Source of the DNA: Terriglobia bacterium
GTDB lineage: Bacteria; Acidobacteriota; Terriglobia; Terriglobales; Acidobacteriaceae
Assembly (NCBI GenBank): GCA_020073645.1
Contig: JAIQET010000018.1
Coordinates: 1 to 64,000 of the forward strand
Length of the DNA: 64,000 bases
Direction of reading: 5' to 3'
Shown: piece after piece, positions 53,026-61,859 of the stretch
How the letters are laid out: the number at the start of each line of letters is the position of its first letter
Numbering within the stretch: the first letter of the stretch is position 1
The notes under the pieces: model-generated
The model's input: only the letters and a program-made list of their open reading frames with translations
Databases searched by the model: none
Told to the model about the DNA's origin: nothing
Made by a program: the position numbers and the translations under genes

Positions 53026-53141
53026 CCACTTTCCGCACATCGAAAAATGAGTTCTTGCAAGCAGACCCTCGGCAGATAACCTCTCCGGCCACGTGCGAAT
53101 CGAACTATAATAGGAAGCGGTCTTCCGGGGTGGTGTGGGTG

Positions 53142-54197
53142 ATGAGACCTCGTGTTGCGTTCCTGTTGGTGGCCGGCAGCTCCCTCCTCTTTGCTGTTCT
53201 CAGCTTTGCGCAGGATCAGGCGGTAAGCTCCGTTGGTGAGCCCTCGCATCCAGTCAGGAGCTATCATGACGGGAGCATCCGTGACATTAACGCGGTTGGC
53301 AACCGGAACGTGGGCTGCGGACGCGGTCTGGGCAACTGGTACAGCCTGGAAAAGCAGATCGAGATGGGCAAGGCCTATGCCCAGCAGGTGGAAGCCAGCA
53401 GCAAACTGGTCCCCGATCCAGTAGTCACCGAGTACATCAACCGCCTGGGGCAAAACCTTGTCAGGAACTCCGATTCCCTGGTGCCGTTCACGATCAAAGT
53501 CGTCGACTCCGACGACATCAACGCATTTGCCCTGCCGGGTGGCTTCTTCTTCGTGGATTCTGGCTTGATCCTGGCCGCGGACAACGAAGCGGAGCTCGCC
53601 GGGGTGATGGCGCATGAGATCGCGCACGTCGCCGCCTGCCACTATGCCCGCGAGAGCACGCGCAGCCAGCTCATGAACCTGGCGTCCATCCCCTTGATTT
53701 TTGTTGGCGGCGGTATCGGATACGCAGCGCAGAACCTCGCCGGCCTGGCGCTTCCGGTGACCTTCTTCAAGTTTTCGCGGGGGTTTGAGTCCGAGGCTGA
53801 TTATCTGGGTGTGCAGTACCTGTACAAATCGGGGTACGATCCCCAAGCCTTCACTGCGTTCTTCGAGAAGGTGAAGAACCTGGAGAAGCAGAAGCCGGGG
53901 ATCATCGCCAAGGCGTTCGACACCCATCCGCAAACGCCGGACCGCATCGAGAAATCCCAGAAGGAGATCAACACGCTGCTGCCGGCCCGGGACGAGTACA
54001 AGGTGGATACTTCGGAGTTCGAGGACGTGAAGGCCCGGCTGGCGGCGCTGGAAAACCGGCACAAGATCAATCTCGGACACGAAGACCGGCCGACCTTGCG
54101 GCGGCGGTCCAATTCCAACCCGGACGATACGGGTAACAACAAAGACGATAATGACCGTCCGACGCTGAAGCGGCGCGACGGTAGTGCACCCGACTAG
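53142..54197 (+). CDS. M48 family metalloprotease
   Basis: GVMAHEIAHVAACHYARE, ESEADYLGVQYLYKSGYDPQAF; start re-set to ATG 53142. Confidence 0.94.
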   Translation: MRPRVAFLLVAGSSLLFAVLSFAQDQAVSSVGEPSHPVRSYHDGSIRDINAVGNRNVGCGRGLGNWYSLEKQIEMGKAYAQQVEASSKLVPDPVVTEYINRLGQNLVRNSDSLVPFTIKVVDSDDINAFALPGGFFFVDSGLILAADNEAELAGVMAHEIAHVAACHYARESTRSQLMNLASIPLIFVGGGIGYAAQNLAGLALPVTFFKFSRGFESEADYLGVQYLYKSGYDPQAFTAFFEKVKNLEKQKPGIIAKAFDTHPQTPDRIEKSQKEINTLLPARDEYKVDTSEFEDVKARLAALENRHKINLGHEDRPTLRRRSNSNPDDTGNNKDDNDRPTLKRRDGSAPD

Positions 54198-54475
54198 TCT
54201 GCCGCCAGAGTTCCCTTGCCAGTGTCCCGACGGGCTTGTGCGCTCGCGCGGACCCACGAAGTCACCGCGATCGCAATCCAGACTACATTGACAAAGGTAG
54301 ACGGGTAGGCGCGGTAGTGGAAAGTGTTCAAGATCAACAGCAGACTGCCCAAGGCGTTGAGAAGTTGATACGGGCGCGAGTCCGGACGCAGTTTCTTGAA
54401 GGAAACCGCAGCGTACGCCAGCAGCAGCGCGAAAGCCCCGATCCAGCCTGCCAAGTCAGCCATGCCTTGTGTCAA
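54194..54475 (-). CDS. Small membrane protein, CBU_0592-like
   Basis: 93 aa, GWIGAFALLLAYAAVSFKKLRPDSRPYQLLNALGSLLLILNTFHYRAYPSTFVNVVW. Confidence 0.7.
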   Translation of the reverse strand: MTQGMADLAGWIGAFALLLAYAAVSFKKLRPDSRPYQLLNALGSLLLILNTFHYRAYPSTFVNVVWIAIAVTSWVRASAQARRDTGKGTLAAD

Positions 54476-54504
54476 TGAATTGTCCTCTTAGAGAGCAACG
54501 CGAG

Positions 54505-54900
54505 TTAGACGACCTTTCCTTTCGCCAGATCGCGCACCAGTTCCAGGTCAGCCTCCAGAAAATCGTAGGAGGATAACTCCGAGCGCTTGGCCCAGCGTAT
54601 GTCGCGAAAAATCCGGTTCTCGATTTCGCCCTGGTATTGGTGCACCACGTAGAAGCGTAACTCCACCGCGCTGCCCTTCTTATACTCATGGAGGATACGG
54701 GCGACCTCTTCGCCAATGTGGGCGTCGATGCCGAGTTCCTCGTCCAGTTCGCGCCGCAGGGCGTCGCGGGGTTGCTCGCCTGCTTCAATTTTGCCGCCAG
54801 GGAATTCCCACTTGAGAGGCATGGTCTGATGGCGGGTGCGCTGGCACACCAGGACTTTGCCATCCTTCATGATCAACGCTGCGACCACCCGCTTCATCAT
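54505..54900 (-). CDS. NUDIX hydrolase (MutT-like)
   Basis: KWEFPGGKIEAGEQPRDALRRELDEELGI NUDIX box; start re-set to MMKRVVAAL. Confidence 0.94.
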   Translation of the reverse strand: MMKRVVAALIMKDGKVLVCQRTRHQTMPLKWEFPGGKIEAGEQPRDALRRELDEELGIDAHIGEEVARILHEYKKGSAVELRFYVVHQYQGEIENRIFRDIRWAKRSELSSYDFLEADLELVRDLAKGKVV

Positions 54901-54979
54901 GGACGTGTTCCGGCGGAAACAGCCGAATGCCGCCATCCGCGCCCGCTTTCCAGCGCACCGAGCTTGCCTTCTTCGATCC

Positions 54980-55489
54980 TCATGATCGGGAGGTTTCCAG
55001 GTGTTTGCCCACCAGCGAGGCGCAGTACTCGACCAGTTCGCGGTCTGCGGCGGTGAAGGCCGAAGGGAAGTGGCTGTCGATGTCCAGTTCGCCGACCACC
55101 TTCCCGCGAACGAACACCGGCACCACGATTTCGGACTTGGTTTCAACCGAGCAAGCCAGATAACGGGAATCCTTGCTTACGTCGTCCACCACGACGGTCT
55201 TTCCGGTGGAAGCGGCGGCGCCGCAGATTCCCTGGTTGAGCGGGATACGGGTGTGGGGTGTCATGGCGCCCTGAAACGGGCCCAGCAGCAGGACGGGCGG
55301 CTGGCCGGCGGGGGGCGCCTGCTCCAGCATGTAAAAGCCGACCCAGTTGTACTTGAGCATGCGCTCGTGCAGCAGTTTCGCCACCTCGGACATGAGATGG
55401 TGGGACGAGGTCGCCGCGAGGGCCACCCGGTGCAGGTCTTTCTTGATGTCTTCGGTTTTGGAAGCAGTGGGCATAGTGGTTTTGGTCAT
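54980..55489 (-). CDS. GAF domain protein (free methionine-R-sulfoxide reductase-like)
   Basis: LNQGICGAAASTGKTVVVDDVSKDSRYLACSVETKSEIVVPVFVRGKVVGELDIDSHFPSAFTAADRELVEYCASLV. Confidence 0.88.
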   Translation of the reverse strand: MTKTTMPTASKTEDIKKDLHRVALAATSSHHLMSEVAKLLHERMLKYNWVGFYMLEQAPPAGQPPVLLLGPFQGAMTPHTRIPLNQGICGAAASTGKTVVVDDVSKDSRYLACSVETKSEIVVPVFVRGKVVGELDIDSHFPSAFTAADRELVEYCASLVGKHLETSRS

Positions 55490-56328
55490 CGCAGCCGGTG
55501 CTCGCGCACCTGGCCTCGTGTGTCGGTCATACATCTTAGACCCAGCGGTTGTGGAAAACGCTGAGGATGAATGGCGGCTGCAAGCGCCCGCAGGCCCTGG
55601 ATCAAGGTGGGCGCGGGAGTGTTCAGGAACTCGTCGCGAATGCAGTACACACGCCCTTCGCGGACGGCCCGCATTTCTCCCCAACCGCGATCGCGAACGA
55701 CCTTCTCCAAGGGTACACGGTCGCCGGCGCCGCACCAGGCGGCGATCAACACTTGGGGATTTTCGGCCAGCACGGCTTGGGCATTGTGTTGTACACCCGG
55801 TTTTCCGATGAAGTCGCCACCCGCCGCATGTACCAGTTCCGCCACCCAGGGCTGTGATGCGATCAGCGGCTTGCCCCATTCTTCGCAGAAGACACGGGGG
55901 CGGGCGGCACCATTGGTGCGTGCGCCGATGGCTTGGATTTGTGCCTGCATATCGGAGATCACCTGCGCGCCACGTTCGGCTGCGCCCACGATCCCGGCGA
56001 TAGACGCAATGTCGGTGTAAATGTCAGCCAGGGTTCTAGGGGCGAGGCCGAGGAAGCGGGCACCGGCCTTGAGAATCTCGGCGACCGCTTTCTCCTGGTA
56101 GGGAACGGCGGCGATCACCAGATCTGGATGTGCGGCGACGATTTCATTGGCTTGGGCAGTCCAGGAATCGGCGAGGATGGTTCGGCTGCCGTCCGCCACC
56201 TGCGGGCAGGCATCGGCACAATATTTTGTGCAGGCGACAATGCGGTCGAGCTCGCCGAGGGCCGCGAGAATGACGGTCGCGCTGGGCTGCAGGCAGACGA
56301 CACGTTGGGGGGTGTGGTCGGAGGACAT
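55486..56328 (-). CDS. Periplasmic-binding-like protein (BtuF/cobalamin-type helical backbone receptor)
   Basis: RVVCLQPSATVILAALGELDRIVACTKYC, VFCEEWGKPLIASQPWVAELVHAAGG; overlaps GAF gene by 4 nt. Confidence 0.85.
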   Translation of the reverse strand: MSSDHTPQRVVCLQPSATVILAALGELDRIVACTKYCADACPQVADGSRTILADSWTAQANEIVAAHPDLVIAAVPYQEKAVAEILKAGARFLGLAPRTLADIYTDIASIAGIVGAAERGAQVISDMQAQIQAIGARTNGAARPRVFCEEWGKPLIASQPWVAELVHAAGGDFIGKPGVQHNAQAVLAENPQVLIAAWCGAGDRVPLEKVVRDRGWGEMRAVREGRVYCIRDEFLNTPAPTLIQGLRALAAAIHPQRFPQPLGLRCMTDTRGQVREHRLR

Positions 56329-56403
56329 TGGTTGGTTTCCATGTTACCGCATGCAGGCGGGGCGCCCGCGCCACACAAGCAGAGCACGTTACAATCTGGT
56401 TGC

Positions 56404-56757
56404 ATGTACTCTCCACAGGTTCTCGATCACTTCGAGCACCCGCGCAATGCGGGCGCAGTCGCCAAGCCGGATGCATCTGTTCAGATCGAAAATCCGGCGT
56501 GTGGCGACATCTTAGAGCTGACCATGAAAGTCACCGGCGGGCGCGTTACGGAGATCCGCTTTCGAGCCAAGGGATGTGTTCCCGCCATGGCCTGCGGGTC
56601 GCTGCTGACGGAACTGGTGCGGGGAAGAACTGTGGACGAAGCGCGCCGGTTGCGACGGGATGAACTGGTACAGGCGATCGGCGGTCTGCCTGAAGCTTCT
56701 ACCCACGCCAGCCACCTGGCCATGGACGCACTGGCCGCAGCGCTCAAGCAGTTGTGA
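56404..56757 (+). CDS. NifU/IscU-like Fe-S scaffold protein
   Basis: YSPQVLDHFEHPRNAG, NPACGDILELTMKV, FRAKGCVPAMACGSLLTELVRG. Confidence 0.92.
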   Translation: MYSPQVLDHFEHPRNAGAVAKPDASVQIENPACGDILELTMKVTGGRVTEIRFRAKGCVPAMACGSLLTELVRGRTVDEARRLRRDELVQAIGGLPEASTHASHLAMDALAAALKQL

Positions 56758-56826
56758 GAACACGCTCGGGGCGGCGAACGCGGAGCGTCAGCGTTGCCAG
56801 ACCCGCCTTGCGAAGGACAGGTGAGT

Positions 56827-57594
56827 TCAGGGTCGGACGGAGTCCGGGGAATAGACCGGCCAGCAGCGCTCCTGGGCAATCTTCTGCAACTCGGAGTTGG
56901 GGTTCACCGCAAAGGCATGGCGCGCGATTGCCAGCATCTCCGCGTCCCAGCGCGAATTGCCGAAGGCAACGTCGGGATCGCGCCGGATTACGTCGCGGAT
57001 GGCTTTCGGCTTGCCCTCGCCGGTGGGCACGCGAACCAGTCGGTCGGTGATGCGGCCGTTTTCGATTTCCACCGCCGCCGCCAGAATCCTGTTTTCGGGA
57101 ATCCCACAATGTTTCATCCCTGCGCGGATTACCCACTCGTTGGTGGATGAGACCGCCCAAACGTCGCAGCCCGATTGCTGGAGACGACGAACCAAGTCAC
57201 GCATCTCAGGGAAAATCTGTCCAACGAAATTCTCGTCAAAGTACTGGTTGGCGGCGCGCTGGACCTTGGCGTCGGCCAAGCCGCGATGCATGGTCACCAT
57301 TTCGCCGCACATGGTGTCCTCGTCCACTTTGCCCGCCCTGTAATCGGCGTAATGGGGACGGGCCCAGCGGGCGATTTCGTCCGAAACCAGGCGCTGCCGC
57401 AGTTCCCAGTCGAAGAAACCTTCTCCGGCATCGCCGGCCCAGAGCGTGCCATCGCAGTCGAAGGCAGCGAGGCGCGGCTGCAGGCGGAGAATGGAGTCAA
57501 TAAACTCGGCGGGCTTGAGCGGGGAGGTTGCGGTCACGTGCGTGGCAGCCCTTTCGTGGAGGTCACTTTGGTTGCGCGAAGGTTGGGGTGGCAA
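56827..57594 (-). CDS. HAD superfamily phosphatase
   Basis: AAFDCDGTLWAGDAGEGFFDWE, VWAVSSTNEWVIRAG, VAFGNSRWDAEMLAIA. Confidence 0.9.
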   Translation of the reverse strand: MPPQPSRNQSDLHERAATHVTATSPLKPAEFIDSILRLQPRLAAFDCDGTLWAGDAGEGFFDWELRQRLVSDEIARWARPHYADYRAGKVDEDTMCGEMVTMHRGLADAKVQRAANQYFDENFVGQIFPEMRDLVRRLQQSGCDVWAVSSTNEWVIRAGMKHCGIPENRILAAAVEIENGRITDRLVRVPTGEGKPKAIRDVIRRDPDVAFGNSRWDAEMLAIARHAFAVNPNSELQKIAQERCWPVYSPDSVRP

Positions 57595-58213
57595 GCGCCG
57601 CGTAGTCTGCCGGCGTGTCCACGTTCAGGGCGACGAAGGGATCAGCGACAGGTACGTACTCAATGTGCGCTTGATTCTGGTGCTCGATGTCGCGCGCGGT
57701 CGCGGTGGGCGGCGCCTTCAGGAACTTTTCGATCATCTCGCGGCTGACTAGGATGGGGTGTCCGTGTTTACCGCCGTATTCGGGCACCACCGCCCATAGC
57801 CTGCGCGCAAGGGCCATCTCAAACGCAGTATGCAGTTGTTGCAGGGTGGCGGCTGCCACCGGGGGCCGGTCCACCAGCGTGACCATGGCGGCATCGCGGC
57901 CACGACTCAGGACCTCCTGAAGACCAACCTGCAGGGAGCTGAATTGCCCGCGCTCGGGTGCTGGGTTTTGAATGACGAACGCGCCGTTGGCGTAGACCAC
58001 GGCAGCGAGGTTCGCCTCATTCCTTCCAGTGACGACGATCACCATGTCGTTGAACGGATTGAGCGCCTGGATGGCCGCTGAAAGAAATGTCTGGCCTGTA
58101 GCTCCCGAACCGGGCGCGACCGGCGGCCAGGGGAGCAACGCCTTGTCGGCGCCCATACGAGTGGATTCACCGGCAGCAAGAATGACTCCGCACAGACTGG
58201 GAGCACGGCCCAT
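57563..58213 (-). CDS. MobA-like/molybdenum cofactor cytidylyl-type nucleotidyltransferase
   Basis: GVILAAGESTRMGADKALLPWPP, VTLVDRPPVAAATLQQL; adjacent to XdhC. Confidence 0.88.
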   Translation of the reverse strand: MGRAPSLCGVILAAGESTRMGADKALLPWPPVAPGSGATGQTFLSAAIQALNPFNDMVIVVTGRNEANLAAVVYANGAFVIQNPAPERGQFSSLQVGLQEVLSRGRDAAMVTLVDRPPVAAATLQQLHTAFEMALARRLWAVVPEYGGKHGHPILVSREMIEKFLKAPPTATARDIEHQNQAHIEYVPVADPFVALNVDTPADYAALATPTFAQPK

Positions 58214-58258
58214 GAATCAAACGATAGCAGAAAGACGAGGGGAAAGCAGTGGCGGAAA

Positions 58259-59134
58259 TCAGCCGTTCGGCTCACTCTCGCTCAGAGCTTCGGCTGCTGC
58301 GTCCGCACTATCCACCGAATCGAGCTTCTTGGAATGAAACCAGCTCATGTGCGGCAGTGCCCGTTCGGCGTGACGGCGGAGGGCGATCAGCTCGGCGGTG
58401 ATGGCGACTGCGATTTCCTCGGGGGTGATCGCTCCGATGTCGAGGCCAACCGGGGCGTGCACGCGCTCGAACAATTCGGCTGGGATGCCTTCCTTGGTTA
58501 GCTCGCGGAAGATAGCGATGGTTTTGCGCTTGGACCCGATCATTCCGATGTAGCGAGCCTGGGTTTGAACCGCCCAGCGCAGCACGCGCATGTCGTCGCG
58601 GTGGCCGCGAGTGACGATCACGATGTAAGAAGACTCGCTCGGTGTGAGGCGCGCTGTGGCCTGGTCGAAATCTTCGGCGATGACCTCATTGGCTTCGGGG
58701 AAGCGCTCGCGGTTGGCATAGGCCTCGCGATCATCCACTACGGTGACATCAAAACCGGCATTTCTAGCAACTTTGTAAAGGTTTACCGCAACGTGACCTG
58801 CGCCGAAAATATAAAGTGATGCTGGAGGTAGTACGGGTTCGATGAAAATGTCGAGCGTGCCCCCGCAGACCAGGCCGGTATCGTACTTGGGATCCTGATT
58901 CAGGTTGAAAGTCAGGGTGCGGGGCTTCTCACTTTCCATCACCTCGCGCGCGGCTTGCCAGACCTCAGCCTCGACGCAACCCCCGCCGATGGTGCCGAGG
59001 ATGGAACCGTCATCGCGAACCAGCATCTTGGCGGTCTTGAAGGAAGGGATGGAACCGCGCACGTTGACGATGGTGGCCACGGCGCCCCGGCGGCCTTCTT
59101 TCCGCAGCTTGACGATCTCCTCGTAGAGGTCCAT
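58259..59134 (-). CDS. XdhC/CoxI family protein
   Basis: ATIVNVRGSIPSFKTAKMLVRDDGSILGTIGGGCVEAEVW, GAGHVAVNLYKVA, VIVTRGHRDDMRVLRWAVQT, YIGMIGSKRK. Confidence 0.94.
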   Translation of the reverse strand: MDLYEEIVKLRKEGRRGAVATIVNVRGSIPSFKTAKMLVRDDGSILGTIGGGCVEAEVWQAAREVMESEKPRTLTFNLNQDPKYDTGLVCGGTLDIFIEPVLPPASLYIFGAGHVAVNLYKVARNAGFDVTVVDDREAYANRERFPEANEVIAEDFDQATARLTPSESSYIVIVTRGHRDDMRVLRWAVQTQARYIGMIGSKRKTIAIFRELTKEGIPAELFERVHAPVGLDIGAITPEEIAVAITAELIALRRHAERALPHMSWFHSKKLDSVDSADAAAEALSESEPNG

Positions 59135-59240
59135 ACCAGGCTTGATTATTGGGGTTTCCGGGGGGCAAGTCAAACCAGCTTGTTTGCGAAAGTGCGGAAC
59201 CGGGGCTAGACTTCTACAACATCCGAGGTGAGGAGGACCC

Positions 59241-59507
59241 ATGCCCGTTTATATGGTCGAACGTGAACTTCCTGGAATCAAGATGGATCAGCTGGCCGCC
59301 GCCCAGAAGGCTGCCATCGAACTCGGTAAGAAGATGACCGCGCAAGGCAAGAACGTGCGCTATATTCGCAGCGCATTTGTGCCAGCCGAAGCCCATTGCA
59401 TGTGCTTCTTTGAGGCCTCAAATCCCGAGGTCGTCAAGGAGTTGAACGAGACCGCGAAGATTCCGTATACGTGGATCGTGGAAGCGATGGATTTGACGCC
59501 GAAGTAG
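59241..59507 (+). CDS. DUF4242 domain protein
   Basis: MPVYMVERELPGIKMDQLAAAQKAA, FVPAEAHCMCFFEASNPEVVKELNETA. Confidence 0.85.
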   Translation: MPVYMVERELPGIKMDQLAAAQKAAIELGKKMTAQGKNVRYIRSAFVPAEAHCMCFFEASNPEVVKELNETAKIPYTWIVEAMDLTPK

Positions 59508-59536
59508 AAGGGCTGTCATCCACAACAGGAAAGCCG

Positions 59537-59566
59537 AGGCCGAACCGGGTTCGGCCTTTCTTATTG
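59537..59566 (+). terminator. Rho-independent terminator after DUF4242 gene
   Basis: AGGCCGAA-CCGGG-TTCGGCCT then TTCTTATT. Confidence 0.8.
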
Positions 59567-59631
59567 CCACCGTCAATGTGCTAGCTTGGTGGGTTTAGTC
59601 AGCATCCAGTGGAATCGCAAGGAGCGTCCTC

Positions 59632-60654
59632 ATGAAAGCTGTCCGCATGCACGAATACGGTGGGCCCGAGGTGCTGCGCTATGAAGATGTGCCCGACCCT
59701 AAGCCGCGCAAGGACCAGTTGCTGGTGCGGGTGAAAGCTTGCGCCATGAACCACCTGGATATCTGGGTGCGCAAGGGAACAACAAAGTCCCCCTTGCCGC
59801 ACATCCTGGGCAGTGATGTCGCCGGGGAAATCGTCGAAGTTGGCGAATACAACACGGGACTAAAGGTGGGGCAGCGGGTTCTGCTGGCGCCCATGACATT
59901 TTGCAATCGCTGCGAAGCCTGCACTTCCGGCCGCCAGAACCTGTGTCCCGAATACAGCGTGCTGGGCAATCGGAACGATGGCGGCGACTGCGAACTGATG
60001 GCCGTGCCCGCGGTCAACGTCATTCCCATCCCGGACAGTCTGGGGTTCAATGAAGCCGCCAGCGTGCCGTTGGTTTTCCTGACGGCATGGCACATGCTGG
60101 TGGGCAGGGCCGGGATGCGGCCCGGACAGGTTGTGCTGATTCTGGGCGCCAACTCGGGCGTGGGCATTGCTGCGATTCAATTGGCAAAGCTGTTCAATGC
60201 CACCGTGATCGCCACGGCCGGCGACGATCGCAAGATGCAGGGGGCACGGCAACTGGGGGCCGACCATGTGATCAATCACTACACCCAGAAGATTTCCGAC
60301 GAGGTCCGCCGTATTACCAACAAGCAGGGCGTGGACATCGTGTTCGAGCACGTGGGCAAGTCCACTTGGGAAGAGAGCATCAAGTCGCTCAAGCCGGCAG
60401 GCACGCTGGTGACCTGCGGGGCGACCACGGGGCCGGATGTGGGGATCGATCTTCGCTTCGTATACTCGCGGCAGCTCTCGATTCTGGGCTCGTACATGGG
60501 AACCATGGGCGAACTGCACGAGGTGCTGAAGCACGTGTTCAGCGGGAAGTTGAAACCGGTAGTGGATCGGGCCTTCCCACTGAAAGAGGCCCGTGCGGCG
60601 CATGAGCACATGGAGAAGAGCCAGATGTTCGGGAAGATTGTTTTGAATCCGTAG
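59632..60654 (+). CDS. Zinc-binding alcohol dehydrogenase/quinone oxidoreductase family protein
   Basis: GPEVLRYEDVPDPKPRKDQLLVRVKACAMNHLDIWVRKG, CNRCEACTSGRQNLCPEY, LGANSGVGIAAIQLAKLF. Confidence 0.95.
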   Translation: MKAVRMHEYGGPEVLRYEDVPDPKPRKDQLLVRVKACAMNHLDIWVRKGTTKSPLPHILGSDVAGEIVEVGEYNTGLKVGQRVLLAPMTFCNRCEACTSGRQNLCPEYSVLGNRNDGGDCELMAVPAVNVIPIPDSLGFNEAASVPLVFLTAWHMLVGRAGMRPGQVVLILGANSGVGIAAIQLAKLFNATVIATAGDDRKMQGARQLGADHVINHYTQKISDEVRRITNKQGVDIVFEHVGKSTWEESIKSLKPAGTLVTCGATTGPDVGIDLRFVYSRQLSILGSYMGTMGELHEVLKHVFSGKLKPVVDRAFPLKEARAAHEHMEKSQMFGKIVLNP

Positions 60655-60662
60655 GATCTTTA

Positions 60663-60691
60663 GGTAGTGGGCTAATTCCGTGTTGCTGATT
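60663..60691 (+). repeat. Left arm of a 29-bp inverted repeat
   Basis: GGTAGTGGGCTAATTCCGTGTTGCTGATT; reverse complement (1 mismatch) at 61136-61164. Confidence 0.92.
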
Positions 60692-60692
60692 T

Positions 60693-60980
60693 TTATAACC
60701 CATAATCACCGCCTGGTTTCGAGCTGTCTGGCTCGGCGGGTTTAGAGGTCTTTGGATGCAATGCCTCCGAAATGTCGGTGAGCACCCACAGGATGCCAGC
60801 AGACAAGAACACTGTCAAGAAGCAGGCGAAGGCGGCGAGCATCAGTGCGCCTAGCACCCGGTCTCCTCCTGGTCGTCCGAGATTGTCCGGGACATCGGAG
60901 AATGAAACGAATGCGAGGATCGCGGCAACAGCCATCATGAAGCCCGCGATTAGTCGAAGTGCATACGCCATTTTACCCAT
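60693..60980 (-). CDS. Hypothetical two-TM membrane protein inside the inverted-repeat-bounded segment
   Basis: MGKMAYALRLIAGFMMAVAAILAFVSF...LGALMLAAFACFLTVFLSAGILWVL; stop lies 2 nt inside the left repeat arm. Confidence 0.6.
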   Translation of the reverse strand: MGKMAYALRLIAGFMMAVAAILAFVSFSDVPDNLGRPGGDRVLGALMLAAFACFLTVFLSAGILWVLTDISEALHPKTSKPAEPDSSKPGGDYGL

Positions 60981-61135
60981 CTGCAACCTCCGCACGGCGT
61001 AAATGATCCCATCCGGCAGTCGCAAAACGCAAGTGCGGTTTGACCGCTGGATTACGATTGGGAATGACCACGCAGACTCGGAAGTTCATCGAACTGGCCG
61101 ACATCCTGGAAATGCAAGCGGGAAACCGCTGCCAG

Positions 61136-61164
61136 AATCAGCAACACGGCATTAGCCCACTACC
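61136..61164 (-). repeat. Right arm of the 29-bp inverted repeat
   Basis: AATCAGCAACACGGCATTAGCCCACTACC. Confidence 0.92.
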
Positions 61165-61173
61165 GATCTTTAC

Positions 61174-61199
61174 CTTCGTGAACCTCCGTGTCCTTTGTG
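61174..61199 (+). repeat. Heptamer cluster CTTCGTG-aac-CTCCGTG-tc-CTTTGTG upstream of nuoB
   Basis: Three CTYYGTG-type units; same family as 38378-38400 and the right arm of 13227-13309. Confidence 0.7.
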
Positions 61200-61214
61200 G
61201 TTTAAAATAGGTTG

Positions 61215-61775
61215 ATGGCCAGCGAAGTCAGCTTCGGCAGCTATGTCACCACCGAGAACGGCAAGAAGGTCGTCAAGGAACTGACCTACGGCAATGCCGC
61301 GCCGGAGGGTGTGGTGCTCACCACGCTCGATTCGGCCATCAACTGGATGCGCAAGAGTTCCATCTGGCCGATGACGTTCGGGCTGGCGTGCTGTGCGATC
61401 GAGATGATGTCGATGGGGGCATCGCGGTTCGACATTGCGCGGTTTGGCGCCGAAGTGTTTCGGCCTTCGCCGCGGCAATCAGACCTGATCATCATTGCCG
61501 GGCGGGTGTCGAACAAAATGGCCCCGGTCATTCGCCAGCTCTGGGAGCAGATGCCCGAACCCAAGTGGGTGATCTCGATGGGTGCGTGCGCCACCTCCGG
61601 CGGGGTATTCAACAACTACGCGCTGGTGCAGAGCGTGAACCAGGTGATTCCGGTGGACGTCTATGTTCCTGGCTGCCCGCCCCGACCCGAGCAGTTGATT
61701 TACGCCATCACCCTGCTACAGGAAAAAATCCAGAAGCAGCGCGGGTCATTCAAGCAGGCGCTGAACCTCTCCTAG
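61215..61775 (+). CDS. nuoB: NADH-quinone oxidoreductase subunit B (solitary)
   Basis: [95 protein letters not shown]. Confidence 0.95.
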   Translation: MASEVSFGSYVTTENGKKVVKELTYGNAAPEGVVLTTLDSAINWMRKSSIWPMTFGLACCAIEMMSMGASRFDIARFGAEVFRPSPRQSDLIIIAGRVSNKMAPVIRQLWEQMPEPKWVISMGACATSGGVFNNYALVQSVNQVIPVDVYVPGCPPRPEQLIYAITLLQEKIQKQRGSFKQALNLS

Positions 61776-61783
61776 GTGGCGAA

Positions 61784-61803
61784 AGACGCTGTAAGCAGCG
61801 TCT
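61784..61803. repeat. Short hairpin AGACGCTG-TAAG-CAGCGTCT
   Basis: 8-bp perfect inverted repeat, 4-nt loop, between nuoB and the decarboxylase gene. Confidence 0.7.
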
Positions 61804-61859
61804 CTACAGCAGCGTTTCCACGGTATCCCTTTACAGCTAAGCGTATAGAATCCCACATC

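Noticed and set aside
53106-53111. TATAAT upstream of the M48 gene as a promoter
   Set aside because: No plausible -35 at 16-18 bp; left as unproven.
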